Part shown: positions 36,381-44,186 of the stretch, one piece after another
Layout: every line of letters starts with the position of its first letter
How positions within the stretch are numbered: position 1 is the first letter of the stretch
Origin: Streptomyces sp. G-G2
GTDB taxonomy: Bacteria; Actinomycetota; Actinomycetes; Streptomycetales; Streptomycetaceae
NCBI RefSeq assembly: GCF_030063135.1
Contig: NZ_JASISO010000002.1
Span: 62,001-126,000 of the forward strand
Length of the DNA stretch: 64,000 nucleotides
Reading direction: 5' to 3'
Position numbers and translations under genes: made by a program
The notes under the pieces: generated by a model
Seen by the model: the letters and a program-made list of their open reading frames with translations, nothing else
Told to the model about the DNA's origin: nothing
Database searches by the model: none

Positions 36381-37106
36381 ATGTCTCGTATCGACGGCCG
36401 TACCCCCGAACAGCTCCGCCCGGTGACCATCGAGCGCGGATGGAGCAAGCACGCCGAGGGCTCCGTCCTCATCTCCTACGGCGACACCAAAGTCTTCTGC
36501 ACCGCCTCCTTCAGCGAAGGCGTCCCCCGCTGGCGCAAGGGCAGCGGCGAGGGCTGGGTCACCTCCGAGTACTCGATGCTGCCCCGCTCGACCAACACCC
36601 GAGGCGACCGCGAGTCCGTACGCGGCAAGATCGGCGGCCGCACCCACGAGATCTCCCGCCTGATCGGCCGCTCGCTGCGCGCCGTCATCGACTACAAGGC
36701 CCTCGGCGAAAACACCATCGTCCTGGACTGCGACGTCCTCCAGGCCGACGGAGGCACCCGCACCGCCGCCATCACCGGCGCCTACGTCGCCCTCGCCGAC
36801 GCCATCGCCTGGGGCCAGCAGAAGAAGCTGATCAAGGCCGGGCGCAAGCCCCTCACCGGCACCGTCGCCGCCGTCAGCGTCGGCATCGTCGACGGCGAAC
36901 CGCTCCTCGACCTCTGCTACGAGGAGGACGTGCGCGCCGAGACCGACATGAACGTCGTCTGCACCGGCGACGGCCGCTTCGTCGAGGTCCAGGGCACCGC
37001 CGAGGGCGAGCCCTTCGACCGCAAGGAACTCAACGCCCTGCTCGACCTCGCGGCCGGCGGCTGCGCGGACCTCGAAGCCATCCAGCGCGGAGCGCTGGAG
37101 CTCTAA
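36381..37106 (+). CDS. rph: Ribonuclease PH
   Basis: 241 residues. Phosphorolytic 3'-5' exoribonuclease that trims tRNA 3' ends and stable RNAs. Diagnostic segments: [46 protein letters not shown]...RGDRE (phosphate-binding Arg), [12 protein letters not shown] and [19 protein letters not shown]. Full length for the family. Followed by a hairpin, a lipoprotein gene and rdgB, the usual actinobacterial rph-rdgB neighbourhood with one gene inserted. Confidence 0.95.
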   Translation: MSRIDGRTPEQLRPVTIERGWSKHAEGSVLISYGDTKVFCTASFSEGVPRWRKGSGEGWVTSEYSMLPRSTNTRGDRESVRGKIGGRTHEISRLIGRSLRAVIDYKALGENTIVLDCDVLQADGGTRTAAITGAYVALADAIAWGQQKKLIKAGRKPLTGTVAAVSVGIVDGEPLLDLCYEEDVRAETDMNVVCTGDGRFVEVQGTAEGEPFDRKELNALLDLAAGGCADLEAIQRGALEL

Positions 37107-37154
37107 CACCGCCACCGCGGCAACCGCGGGGCATGCGCGCGCGTCTCCACGGGT

Positions 37155-37186
37155 ACGGGCGCACGGCGTCGAAGCCGTGCGCCCGT
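37155..37186 (+). terminator. Hairpin after rph
   Basis: Perfect 13-bp stem ACGGGCGCACGGC / GCCGTGCGCCCGT with a GTCGAA loop, 48 bp after the rph stop. Confidence 0.75.
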
Positions 37187-37214
37187 CCACGCATCCGACC
37201 CGGGGGGAACACCC

Positions 37215-37616
37215 ATGCCGCACCACCGCACCCGTCGCCGCCTGCGGCTGTCCGCCGTCCTCCTGTCCGCCGCGCTCGCCGTTCCCGCGCTGACCTCGTG
37301 CGACGCGATATCGACGGCGATGGACTGCGCGAACACGGCGGTAGCCATCACGGACGGGGCGAACGACCTCCAGCAGGCCGTCTCGCAGGCGGGCAACAGC
37401 CCCCAGGACGCGCAGAACGCGCTCAACCAGATCGAGCAGAACCTCAAGAAGGTCGGCGACCAGACCGGCAACGCCGACCTCGGCAAGGCGGTGGACTCGA
37501 TGACCGCGGCGGTCAAGAACGTCCGTACGTCGATCGAAGGCGGCAACACCGCCCCGGACATCACCCCGGTCGCGGACGCCGCCAAGGAGATCTCGAAGGT
37601 CTGCACCCCGGGATAG
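37215..37616 (+). CDS. Small helical lipoprotein
   Basis: 133 residues. N-terminal RTRRRLRLSAVLLSAALAVPALTSC is a lipoprotein signal with lipobox LTSC (Cys near residue 29). The mature part is helical and Gln/Asn-rich (DLQQAVSQAGNSPQDAQNALNQIEQNLKKVGDQ), likely a coiled coil, ending with a lone Cys (KVCTPG). Function unknown. GGGGGGAACACCC precedes the ATG. It interrupts the common rph-rdgB pair. Confidence 0.75.
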   Translation: MPHHRTRRRLRLSAVLLSAALAVPALTSCDAISTAMDCANTAVAITDGANDLQQAVSQAGNSPQDAQNALNQIEQNLKKVGDQTGNADLGKAVDSMTAAVKNVRTSIEGGNTAPDITPVADAAKEISKVCTPG

Positions 37617-37658
37617 CCTCCCCGCGGAGCCCTCTCGGCCCACCGGGATAATGGAGGC

Positions 37659-38273
37659 ATGACCTCCACGCCCACTCGCCTGATCCTGGCCACCCGCAAC
37701 GCGGGCAAGGTCACCGAACTCCGCGCCATCCTGTCCGACGCCGGCCTGCCGCACGAGCTGGTCGGCGCGGACGCGTACCCGGAGATCCCCGACGTCAAGG
37801 AAACCGGCGTCACCTTCGCCGAGAACGCCCTGCTCAAGGCCCATGCGCTGGCGCAGGCCACGGGATACCCGGCCATCGCCGACGACTCCGGCCTGTGCGT
37901 GGACGTACTCAACGGCGCACCCGGCATCTTCTCGGCCCGCTGGGCTGGCGCCCACGGGGACGACAAGGCGAACCTCGACCTCCTGCTCGCCCAGCTCGGC
38001 GACATCGGCGACGAGCACCGCGCGGCCCACTTCGCCTGCGCCGCCGCCCTCGCCCTCCCGGACGGCACCGAACGCGTCGTCGAGGGCCGCCTCCTGGGCA
38101 CCCTGCGCCACGTCCCGGCGGGCACCGGCGGCTTCGGCTACGACCCGATCCTCCAGCCCCTGGGCGACACCCGCACCTGCGCGGAACTCTCGGCGCCGGA
38201 GAAGAACGCCATCTCCCACCGCGGCCACGCCTTCCGCGGCCTGGTCCCGGTCATCCGCGACCTCCTGGGCTGA
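37659..38273 (+). CDS. rdgB: XTP/dITP pyrophosphatase (HAM1 family)
   Basis: 204 residues. Removes non-canonical purine NTPs (dITP, XTP) to monophosphates, keeping them out of DNA and RNA. Family motifs: LILATRNAGKVTELRAIL, VTFAENALLKAHALA, DDSGLCVDVLNGAPGIFSARWAG and GGFGYDPIL, then NAISHRGHAFRGL. Full length. Ends just before a terminator and the tRNA-Leu gene. Confidence 0.95.
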   Translation: MTSTPTRLILATRNAGKVTELRAILSDAGLPHELVGADAYPEIPDVKETGVTFAENALLKAHALAQATGYPAIADDSGLCVDVLNGAPGIFSARWAGAHGDDKANLDLLLAQLGDIGDEHRAAHFACAAALALPDGTERVVEGRLLGTLRHVPAGTGGFGYDPILQPLGDTRTCAELSAPEKNAISHRGHAFRGLVPVIRDLLG

Positions 38274-38285
38274 GCCCCGGAGACG

Positions 38286-38326
38286 CCGAAGGCCCGAACG
38301 CGCCCTGAGGGCGTTCGGGCCTTCGG
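38286..38326. terminator. Terminator of rdgB
   Basis: Perfect 16-bp stem CCGAAGGCCCGAACGC / GCGTTCGGGCCTTCGG, nine-base loop, followed by TTC. Also lies just past the 3' end of the tRNA on the other strand, so it is probably bidirectional. Confidence 0.88.
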
Positions 38327-38336
38327 TTCAAAGGCG

Positions 38337-38420
38337 TGCGGTCGGAGGGACTCGAACCCTCAAGGGATTTCTCCCACAACTACCTAAAAGTTGCGTGTAG
38401 GCCAATTCCACCACGACCGC
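38337..38420 (-). tRNA. tRNA-Leu (anticodon UAG)
   Basis: 84 nt, class II. Acceptor GCGGTCG / CGACCGC with discriminator A; anticodon stem CAACT / AGTTG with loop TTTAGGT giving anticodon UAG; long variable arm TGGGAGAAATCCC; T arm GAGGG-TTCGAGT-CCCTC. CCA is not encoded. Reads CUA and other CUN codons. Confidence 0.95.
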
Positions 38421-38480
38421 GACTAACCGGTCAATTAGGACATTGGCCCTGGCCGGCTGCGGCTAGTGTACGGCGGTGAC

Positions 38481-39482
38481 TCACCGTGGGTCGACAGGCT
38501 TCTTTCGCCGGTTCCGACACCAGGCGGCCGTGAGGGCGTGGCAGTTGGGGCAGAGGTAGCGGAGGTTCTCCCCTCGGTTGTCGAGCCAGTCCCCACTGAT
38601 GTGGTCGATCTGGAGGGTGATCGGCTCGCCCCGCCACGCGCCGGGATTTCCGCAATGGGCGCAGGCGTGCGGGACGCCGATCTCCTGGAGCGCCCGGTGC
38701 AGCCGGGAGCGGCCGGTCCGGGCGGATCCGTCGGGCAGCAGGACGAGCGTGCGGGGTGCGACCGCCCTCGGTGCCGTCACTGGGCCGGCCGCCCAGGAGC
38801 GCCGTGTGAAATGGGTGACACCGAGCCCGAGTTGAGCCACGCGCCGCCGCACCCGCCGGTGATTGACGTCATTGACCTCGAGGCCGAGGGCGCGCATCAG
38901 GTCCGCGTAGCTCGCCGCTTCCGGGACGGCGGTACGCAGCGCCTCCTCGGGAAGGGTCGGCCGGGAGTTCCGGAAGTGGGCCGTCGCGATGCCGTGCTCC
39001 TTCAGCATTCTCCCGAGTGCGGCTCGCGATCGGCCGTCGTCCGCCATGTCCAGGGCCCGGGCCACGCCGCGGAGGCTGTCGGCGGCCGCCGCCGCGGCGG
39101 CGAGTTCTGCCGGGGTGAGTGGCAGCTCGACGTGGCCCCGATCCATTCCCGGGAAATGGCTGATGTCGATGCCTGCCGCCGCCATGCGGCGGACGATGTG
39201 CGACAAGGTGCCGGTGGCGGGGCGGGCTCCGAGCGTGAGCGCCACCTCGCGCAACGTGGTCGACGACGCGGCAGCGGCGGCTATGGCCGCGTCCGGGTAC
39301 GTGCGCCACGGGCTCTGCTTCGCGAAGTGGCTGGTGTCGATCCCGTGGGCGGCGGCCTTCTTCTGTAGGGCCCGGCGCTGCCCGCCGCTCGCCTTCAGTC
39401 CGAGCCGACGCGTCAGGTCGGCCCAGCTTCGGGACTCGGATATGGCCTCGGTCAATGTGTTCCGGTCGTATGGATCACCCAT
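38481..39482 (-). CDS. HNH endonuclease with four tandem DNA-binding-like repeats
   Basis: 333 residues. The N-terminal two-thirds consists of four related repeats of about 45 residues (about 9-53, 64-110, 124-170, 180-225), each with a helix-turn-helix-like pattern (xWADLTRRLGLK..., LREVALTLGAR..., LRGVARALDM..., YADLMRALGLE...) and ending in a GI-x3-HF signature. The C-terminus is an HNH/zinc domain: CAHC (274-277), QIDHISGD (His294), NLRYLCPNCH (311-315). It probably cuts DNA at a long site read by the repeats. It lies directly upstream of tRNA-Leu on the same strand. Homing or defence roles are guesses. Confidence 0.8.
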   Translation of the reverse strand: MGDPYDRNTLTEAISESRSWADLTRRLGLKASGGQRRALQKKAAAHGIDTSHFAKQSPWRTYPDAAIAAAAASSTTLREVALTLGARPATGTLSHIVRRMAAAGIDISHFPGMDRGHVELPLTPAELAAAAAAADSLRGVARALDMADDGRSRAALGRMLKEHGIATAHFRNSRPTLPEEALRTAVPEAASYADLMRALGLEVNDVNHRRVRRRVAQLGLGVTHFTRRSWAAGPVTAPRAVAPRTLVLLPDGSARTGRSRLHRALQEIGVPHACAHCGNPGAWRGEPITLQIDHISGDWLDNRGENLRYLCPNCHALTAAWCRNRRKKPVDPR

Positions 39483-39571
39483 GGTTTTTCCCCTTGTTCC
39501 GTTCCGGCCGCGCGTTCGGGGCCTCGTACGGACTAACGAACCGATATGCGGACGGTTACGCCCGATAATCG

Positions 39572-39607
39572 GAGCGGCCCGCTCCATTTCTTTGGGGCGG
39601 GCCGCTC
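39572..39607. terminator. Terminator of bcp
   Basis: Perfect 11-bp stem GAGCGGCCCGC / GCGGGCCGCTC with a 14-base A/T-containing loop, just beyond the bcp stop on the minus strand. Confidence 0.82.
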
Positions 39608-39627
39608 GGGCAAGGGTGGGGGCGGGG

Positions 39628-40095
39628 TCAGATGCCCAGGTCCTTGATGATCTTGGCTACGTGGCCGGTGGCCTTGACGTTGTACAGGGCGCGCTCGACC
39701 TTGCCCTCCTCGTCCACGACCACGGTGGAGCGGATGACTCCGGTGACCGTCTTGCCGTACAGCTTCTTCTCGCCGTACGCGCCGTACGCCGTCAGGACCT
39801 CCTTCTCGGGGTCGCCGACCAGGGTGACCTTCAGCTCTTCCTTGTCGCGGAACTTCGCCAGCTTCTCCGGCTTGTCCGGGGAGACGCCGATGACGTCGTA
39901 GCCCGCCGTGGCGAGGAGGGAGAGGTTGTCGGTGAAGTCGCAGGCCTGCTTCGTGCAGCCCGGGGTCAGGGCCGCCGGGTAGAAGTAGACGATGACCTTG
40001 CGGCCCTTGTGGTCGGCGAGCGAGACCTCGTTGCCGTCCGCGTCGGGCAGGGTGAAGGCGGGGGCGGTGTCGCCCGGCTGCAGTCGCTCGCTCAT
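39628..40095 (-). CDS. bcp: Thioredoxin-dependent peroxiredoxin, Bcp/PrxQ type
   Basis: 155 residues. Reduces hydrogen and organic peroxides. Peroxidatic Cys47 (ALTPGCTKQAC) and resolving Cys52 are five residues apart, the PrxQ spacing. GDTAPAFTLPDADG and KVIVYFYPAALTPGC are typical. Cytosolic. Divergent from the DUF3618 gene across 112 bp; no OxyR-like site is obvious. Confidence 0.93.
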   Translation of the reverse strand: MSERLQPGDTAPAFTLPDADGNEVSLADHKGRKVIVYFYPAALTPGCTKQACDFTDNLSLLATAGYDVIGVSPDKPEKLAKFRDKEELKVTLVGDPEKEVLTAYGAYGEKKLYGKTVTGVIRSTVVVDEEGKVERALYNVKATGHVAKIIKDLGI

Positions 40096-40207
40096 GTGTC
40101 AGCAGTCTCCTCGGGAGGGGATCAGTACGGGACGAGACTAAGCTGACAGACTGTTCACGGCGGACTACGCCCCTTACGACCAGGACCACGACGACGGAGG
40201 CAGCGCG

Positions 40208-40528
40208 GTGCCGGAAGCCAGGACCCCCGAACAGATCGAGGCGGACATCGTCCGCAGGCGCGAGCAGCTCGCCGAGACGCTCGACGAGATCGGCGTGCGC
40301 GTGCACCCGAAGACGATTGTCGGGGACGCCAAGGCCAAGGTCGCCGGTGTCGTGGACCACACGGCCGGTCGGGCCTTCGTCGCCGTCAACCGGCTCGTCA
40401 CCGATGTGAGGGGCGGGCTGCGGGGCGAGGACGGTGCTCCGCGCCTCGAGCGGATCGTGCCCGTCGCGCTGGTCGCCGTAGCCCTCGTCGGCCTGCTGGC
40501 CCTCGGCGCCCGCCGCAAGCGCGCGTGA
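40208..40528 (+). CDS. DUF3618-family membrane-associated protein
   Basis: 106 residues. N-terminal amphipathic helices TPEQIEADIVRRREQLAETLDEIG match DUF3618, followed by one C-terminal transmembrane helix (LERIVPVALVAVALVGLLAL) and an RRKR anchor. Function unknown. GTG start preceded by GACGGAGG. Followed after 22 bp by the GroES-like gene, so probably an operon. Confidence 0.82.
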   Translation: MPEARTPEQIEADIVRRREQLAETLDEIGVRVHPKTIVGDAKAKVAGVVDHTAGRAFVAVNRLVTDVRGGLRGEDGAPRLERIVPVALVAVALVGLLALGARRKRA

Positions 40529-40550
40529 CCCGGGCGGGTAGGTTCGGGGC

Positions 40551-40895
40551 GTGAGCGAGAACAGCACCCACGACGACAAACTGCCCATCCGCATGCTGCA
40601 CGACCGCGTGCTCGTACGGTCCGACTCGCCCGAGGGCGAGCGCCGCTCGGGCGGCGGCATTCTCATCCCGGCGACGGCCGCGGTGGGCAAGCGCCTCGCC
40701 TGGGCGGCCGTGGTCGCGGTCGGGCAGAACGTGCGGAGCGTGGAGCCCGGTGACCGGGTGCTGTACGACCCCGAGGACCGGGCCGAGGTCGAGGTGCGCG
40801 GGGCGACGTACATCCTGATGCGCGAGCGGGACCTGCACGCCGTGGCCGCTGAGCGGCTGGAGGGCGCCGAGGACTCCACCGGGCTGTACCTCTGA
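40551..40895 (+). CDS. GroES-like co-chaperonin fold protein
   Basis: 114 residues. Cpn10 fold: IRMLHDRVLVRSDSPEGERRSGGGILIPATA contains the GroES mobile-loop region, and AVVAVGQNVRSVEPGDRVLYDPEDRAEVEVRGATYILMRERDLHAV the beta-barrel end. Canonical GroES is about 97-102 aa and sits beside groEL; this one has no groEL neighbour, so it is a divergent paralogue, perhaps an alternative lid. GTG start. Confidence 0.85.
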   Translation: MSENSTHDDKLPIRMLHDRVLVRSDSPEGERRSGGGILIPATAAVGKRLAWAAVVAVGQNVRSVEPGDRVLYDPEDRAEVEVRGATYILMRERDLHAVAAERLEGAEDSTGLYL

Positions 40896-40943
40896 CGTCG
40901 GAGGAGCCCGCAGGACGACGGCAGGACGACAGCAGGACGTACG

Positions 40944-40975
40944 AGAGGGCCGGTGACCTGGGTCACCGGCCCTCT
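40944..40975 (+). terminator. Terminator before the guanidine riboswitch
   Basis: Perfect 15-bp stem AGAGGGCCGGTGACC / GGTCACCGGCCCTCT with a two-base loop. It ends the groES-like transcript and separates it from the gdx leader. Confidence 0.85.
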
Positions 40976-41006
40976 GGCGTGCCGTTTTGCTACGGTGGAG
41001 GGGATT

Positions 41007-41046
41007 CCCGACGAGACGCGCCGTACCGGGTCCGACAAGACGACGC
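41007..41046 (+). ncRNA. Guanidine-III (ykkC-III) riboswitch
   Basis: The 40-nt element has the conserved pieces of the class: CCCGACGAG, CGCGCCGTACCGGG, then ACAAGACGACGC. It differs at only a few, mostly paired, positions from the Thermobifida aptamer as I recall it. CCCG pairs with CGGG and GCG with CGC to make the pseudoknot. It lies 35 bp before the start codon of the SMR exporter gene, so guanidinium should turn on translation. Confidence 0.88.
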
Positions 41047-41080
41047 ACCCCGCTCCCGTTCTCGTCGGAAGGTGCCTGCC

Positions 41081-41401
41081 ATGGCCTGGATCCTGCTCCT
41101 GCTCGCCGGTCTGCTCGAAGTCGGCTGGTCGATCGGAATGAAGTTCACCGAAGGCTTCACCCGGCTGTGGCCCAGTGTGTTCACCGGCGCCGGCATCGTC
41201 GCGAGCATGGTGCTGCTGTCCTACGCGGCCAAGACCCTGCCCATCGGTACGGCGTACGGCGTGTGGGTCGGGATCGGCGCGGCCGGGGCGGCGGTGCTGG
41301 GGATGATGGTGCTCGGTGAGCCCGTGACCGCCGCCCGGATCTTCTTCATCTGTCTGCTGCTGGTCGCCGTGGTGGGGCTCAAGGCGACCTCCGGTCACTG
41401 A
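41081..41401 (+). CDS. gdx: Guanidinium exporter, SMR family (Gdx/SugE)
   Basis: 106 residues, four transmembrane helices. The essential proton/substrate carboxylate Glu13 lies in LLAGLLEVGWSIGMKFT, followed by Gdx-type GTAYGVWVGIGAAGAAVLGMMVLGEP. Gdx proteins export guanidinium in exchange for two protons as antiparallel dimers; the upstream guanidine-III riboswitch strongly supports this subtype over a general drug exporter. GGAAGGTG precedes the ATG. Confidence 0.92.
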   Translation: MAWILLLLAGLLEVGWSIGMKFTEGFTRLWPSVFTGAGIVASMVLLSYAAKTLPIGTAYGVWVGIGAAGAAVLGMMVLGEPVTAARIFFICLLLVAVVGLKATSGH

Positions 41402-41481
41402 CCGCTGTCGTCACTGGCCAGCCGTGCGTCACTGACCAGCCGTGCGCACTGACCGGCTCCGCGCTCCTGACCGGCTCCGCG

Positions 41482-44013
41482 TCACTGGCCGCCGAAGAGA
41501 TCGTTGCCCTCCGTCGTCGCGCCGCCGCGGGTGCCCTCGGTCGTCGCGCCGCCCCGGTCGCCCGCGGTGGTGCCACCGCGGTTTCCGGCGGTGGCGCCAC
41601 CGTTGTCGGTGCCGCCGTTGGACGGGGTTCCGGTGGTCCCCCCGTTGGTGGGGGTGCCGGTGGCGCCGCCGTTCGTCGGGGTTCCGGTGGTGCCCCCGTT
41701 GGTGGGGGTGCCGTTCGTCCCGCCGTTCGTCGGAGTGCCGGTGGTGCCGCCGTTGCCCGGGGTGCCCGTGGTGCCGCCCGTGTTGGTGGTCGGGGGCCTG
41801 CTGAACGGCGGCTCCTGGGAGCTGGGCGGCGGCGCCACCGGCAGCCCCCCGCCCGGCTGGAGGTCCAGTTCGAAGTCCAGCGGGTCGCTGCCCTGCAGCG
41901 CCGCCTTCGTGTACGCCGCCCAGATCCGCGCGGGATAGCCGCCGCCGCTGATCCGGGCCTCGCCCAGCGCGCCGTAGAGCGGCTGGGGGACGCCCGTGTC
42001 CGGGTCCTGGCCCATCATCGCGACCACCGTCACCAGGTCCGGGGTGAACGCCGCGAACCAGGCGGCCTTGTCCAGTTCGGCGGTGCCGGTCTTGCCCGCC
42101 GCCGGGTGCCCGGCGGCCAGGGCGGCCGTACCGGTGCCGTTGTCCACCACGCTGACCAGCATCGACGTGGTGGTGTCGGCGGCTTCGCGGGTGACCGCCT
42201 GGCGCCCGGCCCGGTCCGGGAGGGCCACGGTGTCCTCGCCCTTGGTCACCTTCTCGATGAAGGTGTAGGGGGTGTGGCGGCCGTGGTCGGCGAGGGTGGC
42301 GTAGGCCTGGGTCATGTCGAGCACGCTGGCCTGGACCGTGCCCAGCGCGATCGCCGGGCCGGTGTCGAAGTTGGGGGTGTCCTCCGGGATGCCGAGGGCG
42401 ACGGCGGTCTCCTTGACCTTGGCGCCGCCGACGTCGACCGCCATCTGCGCGTACACGGCGTTGACGGAGAGGTCGGTGGCGGTGCGGACGGTGATGTTCC
42501 CGTAGGAGGCGTCGTCCTCGTTGGTCGGGTTGAAGGGGATCCGGCTGCCGACCACCGGGCGCTTGTTGGCGCCGCTGTAGAGGGTGTTCGGGGTGATGGC
42601 GCGGCCGTCCTGGGTGCGCGCGTCGTTCTCCACGGCGGAGGTGAAGACGAACGGCTTGAAGGTGGAGGCGACCTGGAAGTCGTGCCGGGTCGCGTTGTTG
42701 ACGTACTGCTTGGTGTAGTCGATCCCGCCGTAGAGGGCGACGACCTTGCCGGTCATCGGGTCGATGGAGGCGCCGCCCGCGCGCACCAGGCGGTCCGCCT
42801 TGCGGGTCGCCGGGTCGAGTTTGGCGAGCACCTGCTTCTGGACGGCGTCGACGAAGGCGTTCTGGCGGTGCTTGTCGATGGTGGTGGTGATGCGGTAGCC
42901 GCCTTCGGCGAAGGTCTTGTCGTCGATGATCTTGTGGTCGACGATGTAGTCCTTGATCGCCTCGACCAGGTAGCCGCGCTGGCCCGACAGTCCGGCGGCC
43001 GGCCGGACCTTGCCGGGCTCGGGGAACTTCACGGCGGCCCGTTCGGCCGCGGGCATCCAGCCCTTCTTCACCATGCCGTCGAGTACGTAGTTCCAGCGCG
43101 CGAGGGCGCGGTCGCGGCTCTGCGGGTGGGCGACGACGTCGAAGGCGCTGGGGGAGTTGAGCAGGGTGGCGAGGTAGGCGCCCTCGGCGGTGGTGAGTTT
43201 GCCGACGTCCTTGCCGTAGTAGGCCTGGGCGGCGGCCTGGATGCCGTACGCGTTGCGGCCGAAGTAACTGGTGTTCAGGTAGCCCTCAAGAATGTAGTCC
43301 TTCGACTTCTCACGACCGAGTTTGATCGCGATGAAGAACTCCTTGGCCTTCCGCTTCACCGTCTGTTCCTGGCCCAGGTAGTAGTTCTTGACGTACTGCT
43401 GGGTGATGGTGGAACCGGACTGGGTGCCCTTGCCGGTGGCCGTGTTCCAGGCGGCGCGCAGCATCGCCTTGGGGTCCACGGCCCGTTCGGAGTAGAAGTC
43501 CCTGTCCTCGGCGGCCAGTACGGTCTCCTGGACGGTGCGGGGGATCTGGGACAGCTCGACGTTGACGCGGTTGACCTCGCCGTCGCGGGCGATCAGCGAA
43601 CCGTCCGTGTACATGTAGACGTTCGACTGCGCGGTGGCGGCGGTGTTGGCGGGCGGGATCTTCACGAGGAGGTAGCCCGCGACGAGGGCGCCGCCGACCA
43701 GCAGGGTGAGGAGCAGGAACGTTCCGAGCGCCATCCGCCAGGTGGGGATCGCGCGGCGCCAGCTCGACCGCTTCCGCTTGGCCTTCTTCGCCGCGGCGGC
43801 CGGTTCGCCGGCGTTCTGCGTTTCCACCGTGTTCTGCGCGCCCTTCGCGCTGTTCGAGCCGTTCGAGCCGTTCGTGTCCTTCACGTTCTCCGCGCTCCGC
43901 GCGCCCTGCTGTTGCGGGGCGGGCCCGTCGGGAGGCCCGGCGGGGGAGGGGTTCACCGCGGGGGTGTCCGGGTCCCGAGGGGTCCAGCCCGGAGGCGGTG
44001 ACTTGTCGCTCAT
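41482..44013 (-). CDS. Class A penicillin-binding protein
   Basis: 843 residues. Short cytoplasmic Pro-rich tail, one transmembrane helix (about 90-115), a GT51 glycosyltransferase domain (AAEDRDFYSERAVD with catalytic Glu, TITQQYVKN, EYLNTSYFGR-like) and a transpeptidase domain with STFKPF (Ser-x-x-Lys), SVNAVYAQ (SxN) and KTGTAE (KTG). It polymerises and cross-links peptidoglycan. The C-terminal 95 residues are tandem Gly/Thr/Asn/Pro repeats (GTPTNGGT units), likely a flexible wall-spanning tail. GTG/ATG start at 44013. Confidence 0.93.
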   Translation of the reverse strand: MSDKSPPPGWTPRDPDTPAVNPSPAGPPDGPAPQQQGARSAENVKDTNGSNGSNSAKGAQNTVETQNAGEPAAAAKKAKRKRSSWRRAIPTWRMALGTFLLLTLLVGGALVAGYLLVKIPPANTAATAQSNVYMYTDGSLIARDGEVNRVNVELSQIPRTVQETVLAAEDRDFYSERAVDPKAMLRAAWNTATGKGTQSGSTITQQYVKNYYLGQEQTVKRKAKEFFIAIKLGREKSKDYILEGYLNTSYFGRNAYGIQAAAQAYYGKDVGKLTTAEGAYLATLLNSPSAFDVVAHPQSRDRALARWNYVLDGMVKKGWMPAAERAAVKFPEPGKVRPAAGLSGQRGYLVEAIKDYIVDHKIIDDKTFAEGGYRITTTIDKHRQNAFVDAVQKQVLAKLDPATRKADRLVRAGGASIDPMTGKVVALYGGIDYTKQYVNNATRHDFQVASTFKPFVFTSAVENDARTQDGRAITPNTLYSGANKRPVVGSRIPFNPTNEDDASYGNITVRTATDLSVNAVYAQMAVDVGGAKVKETAVALGIPEDTPNFDTGPAIALGTVQASVLDMTQAYATLADHGRHTPYTFIEKVTKGEDTVALPDRAGRQAVTREAADTTTSMLVSVVDNGTGTAALAAGHPAAGKTGTAELDKAAWFAAFTPDLVTVVAMMGQDPDTGVPQPLYGALGEARISGGGYPARIWAAYTKAALQGSDPLDFELDLQPGGGLPVAPPPSSQEPPFSRPPTTNTGGTTGTPGNGGTTGTPTNGGTNGTPTNGGTTGTPTNGGATGTPTNGGTTGTPSNGGTDNGGATAGNRGGTTAGDRGGATTEGTRGGATTEGNDLFGGQ

Positions 44014-44186
44014 GTCTCCAGGGCTCCTCGGCGCCGTACGAAATATCCGTCTTGTACCTGATGGTGTCTACCCGATGGCCAATGATTCCGCGGCGGGCGG
44101 GCGTAAATCCCTCGCGTGGATCGCCCCACCGCACTAAGCTCGCGCGCTTTGGCCGTCGTAGGAACAACGTGCAAAGGGAGGAATCG

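Noticed and set aside
38330..38430. Prophage or ICE attachment site at tRNA-Leu
   Set aside because: No integrase gene and no duplicated tRNA 3' end is visible within the window.
41560..41800. Regular repeats that could look like a CRISPR array
   Set aside because: They are in-frame codons for the GTPTNGGT tail of the class A PBP, with no unique spacers.
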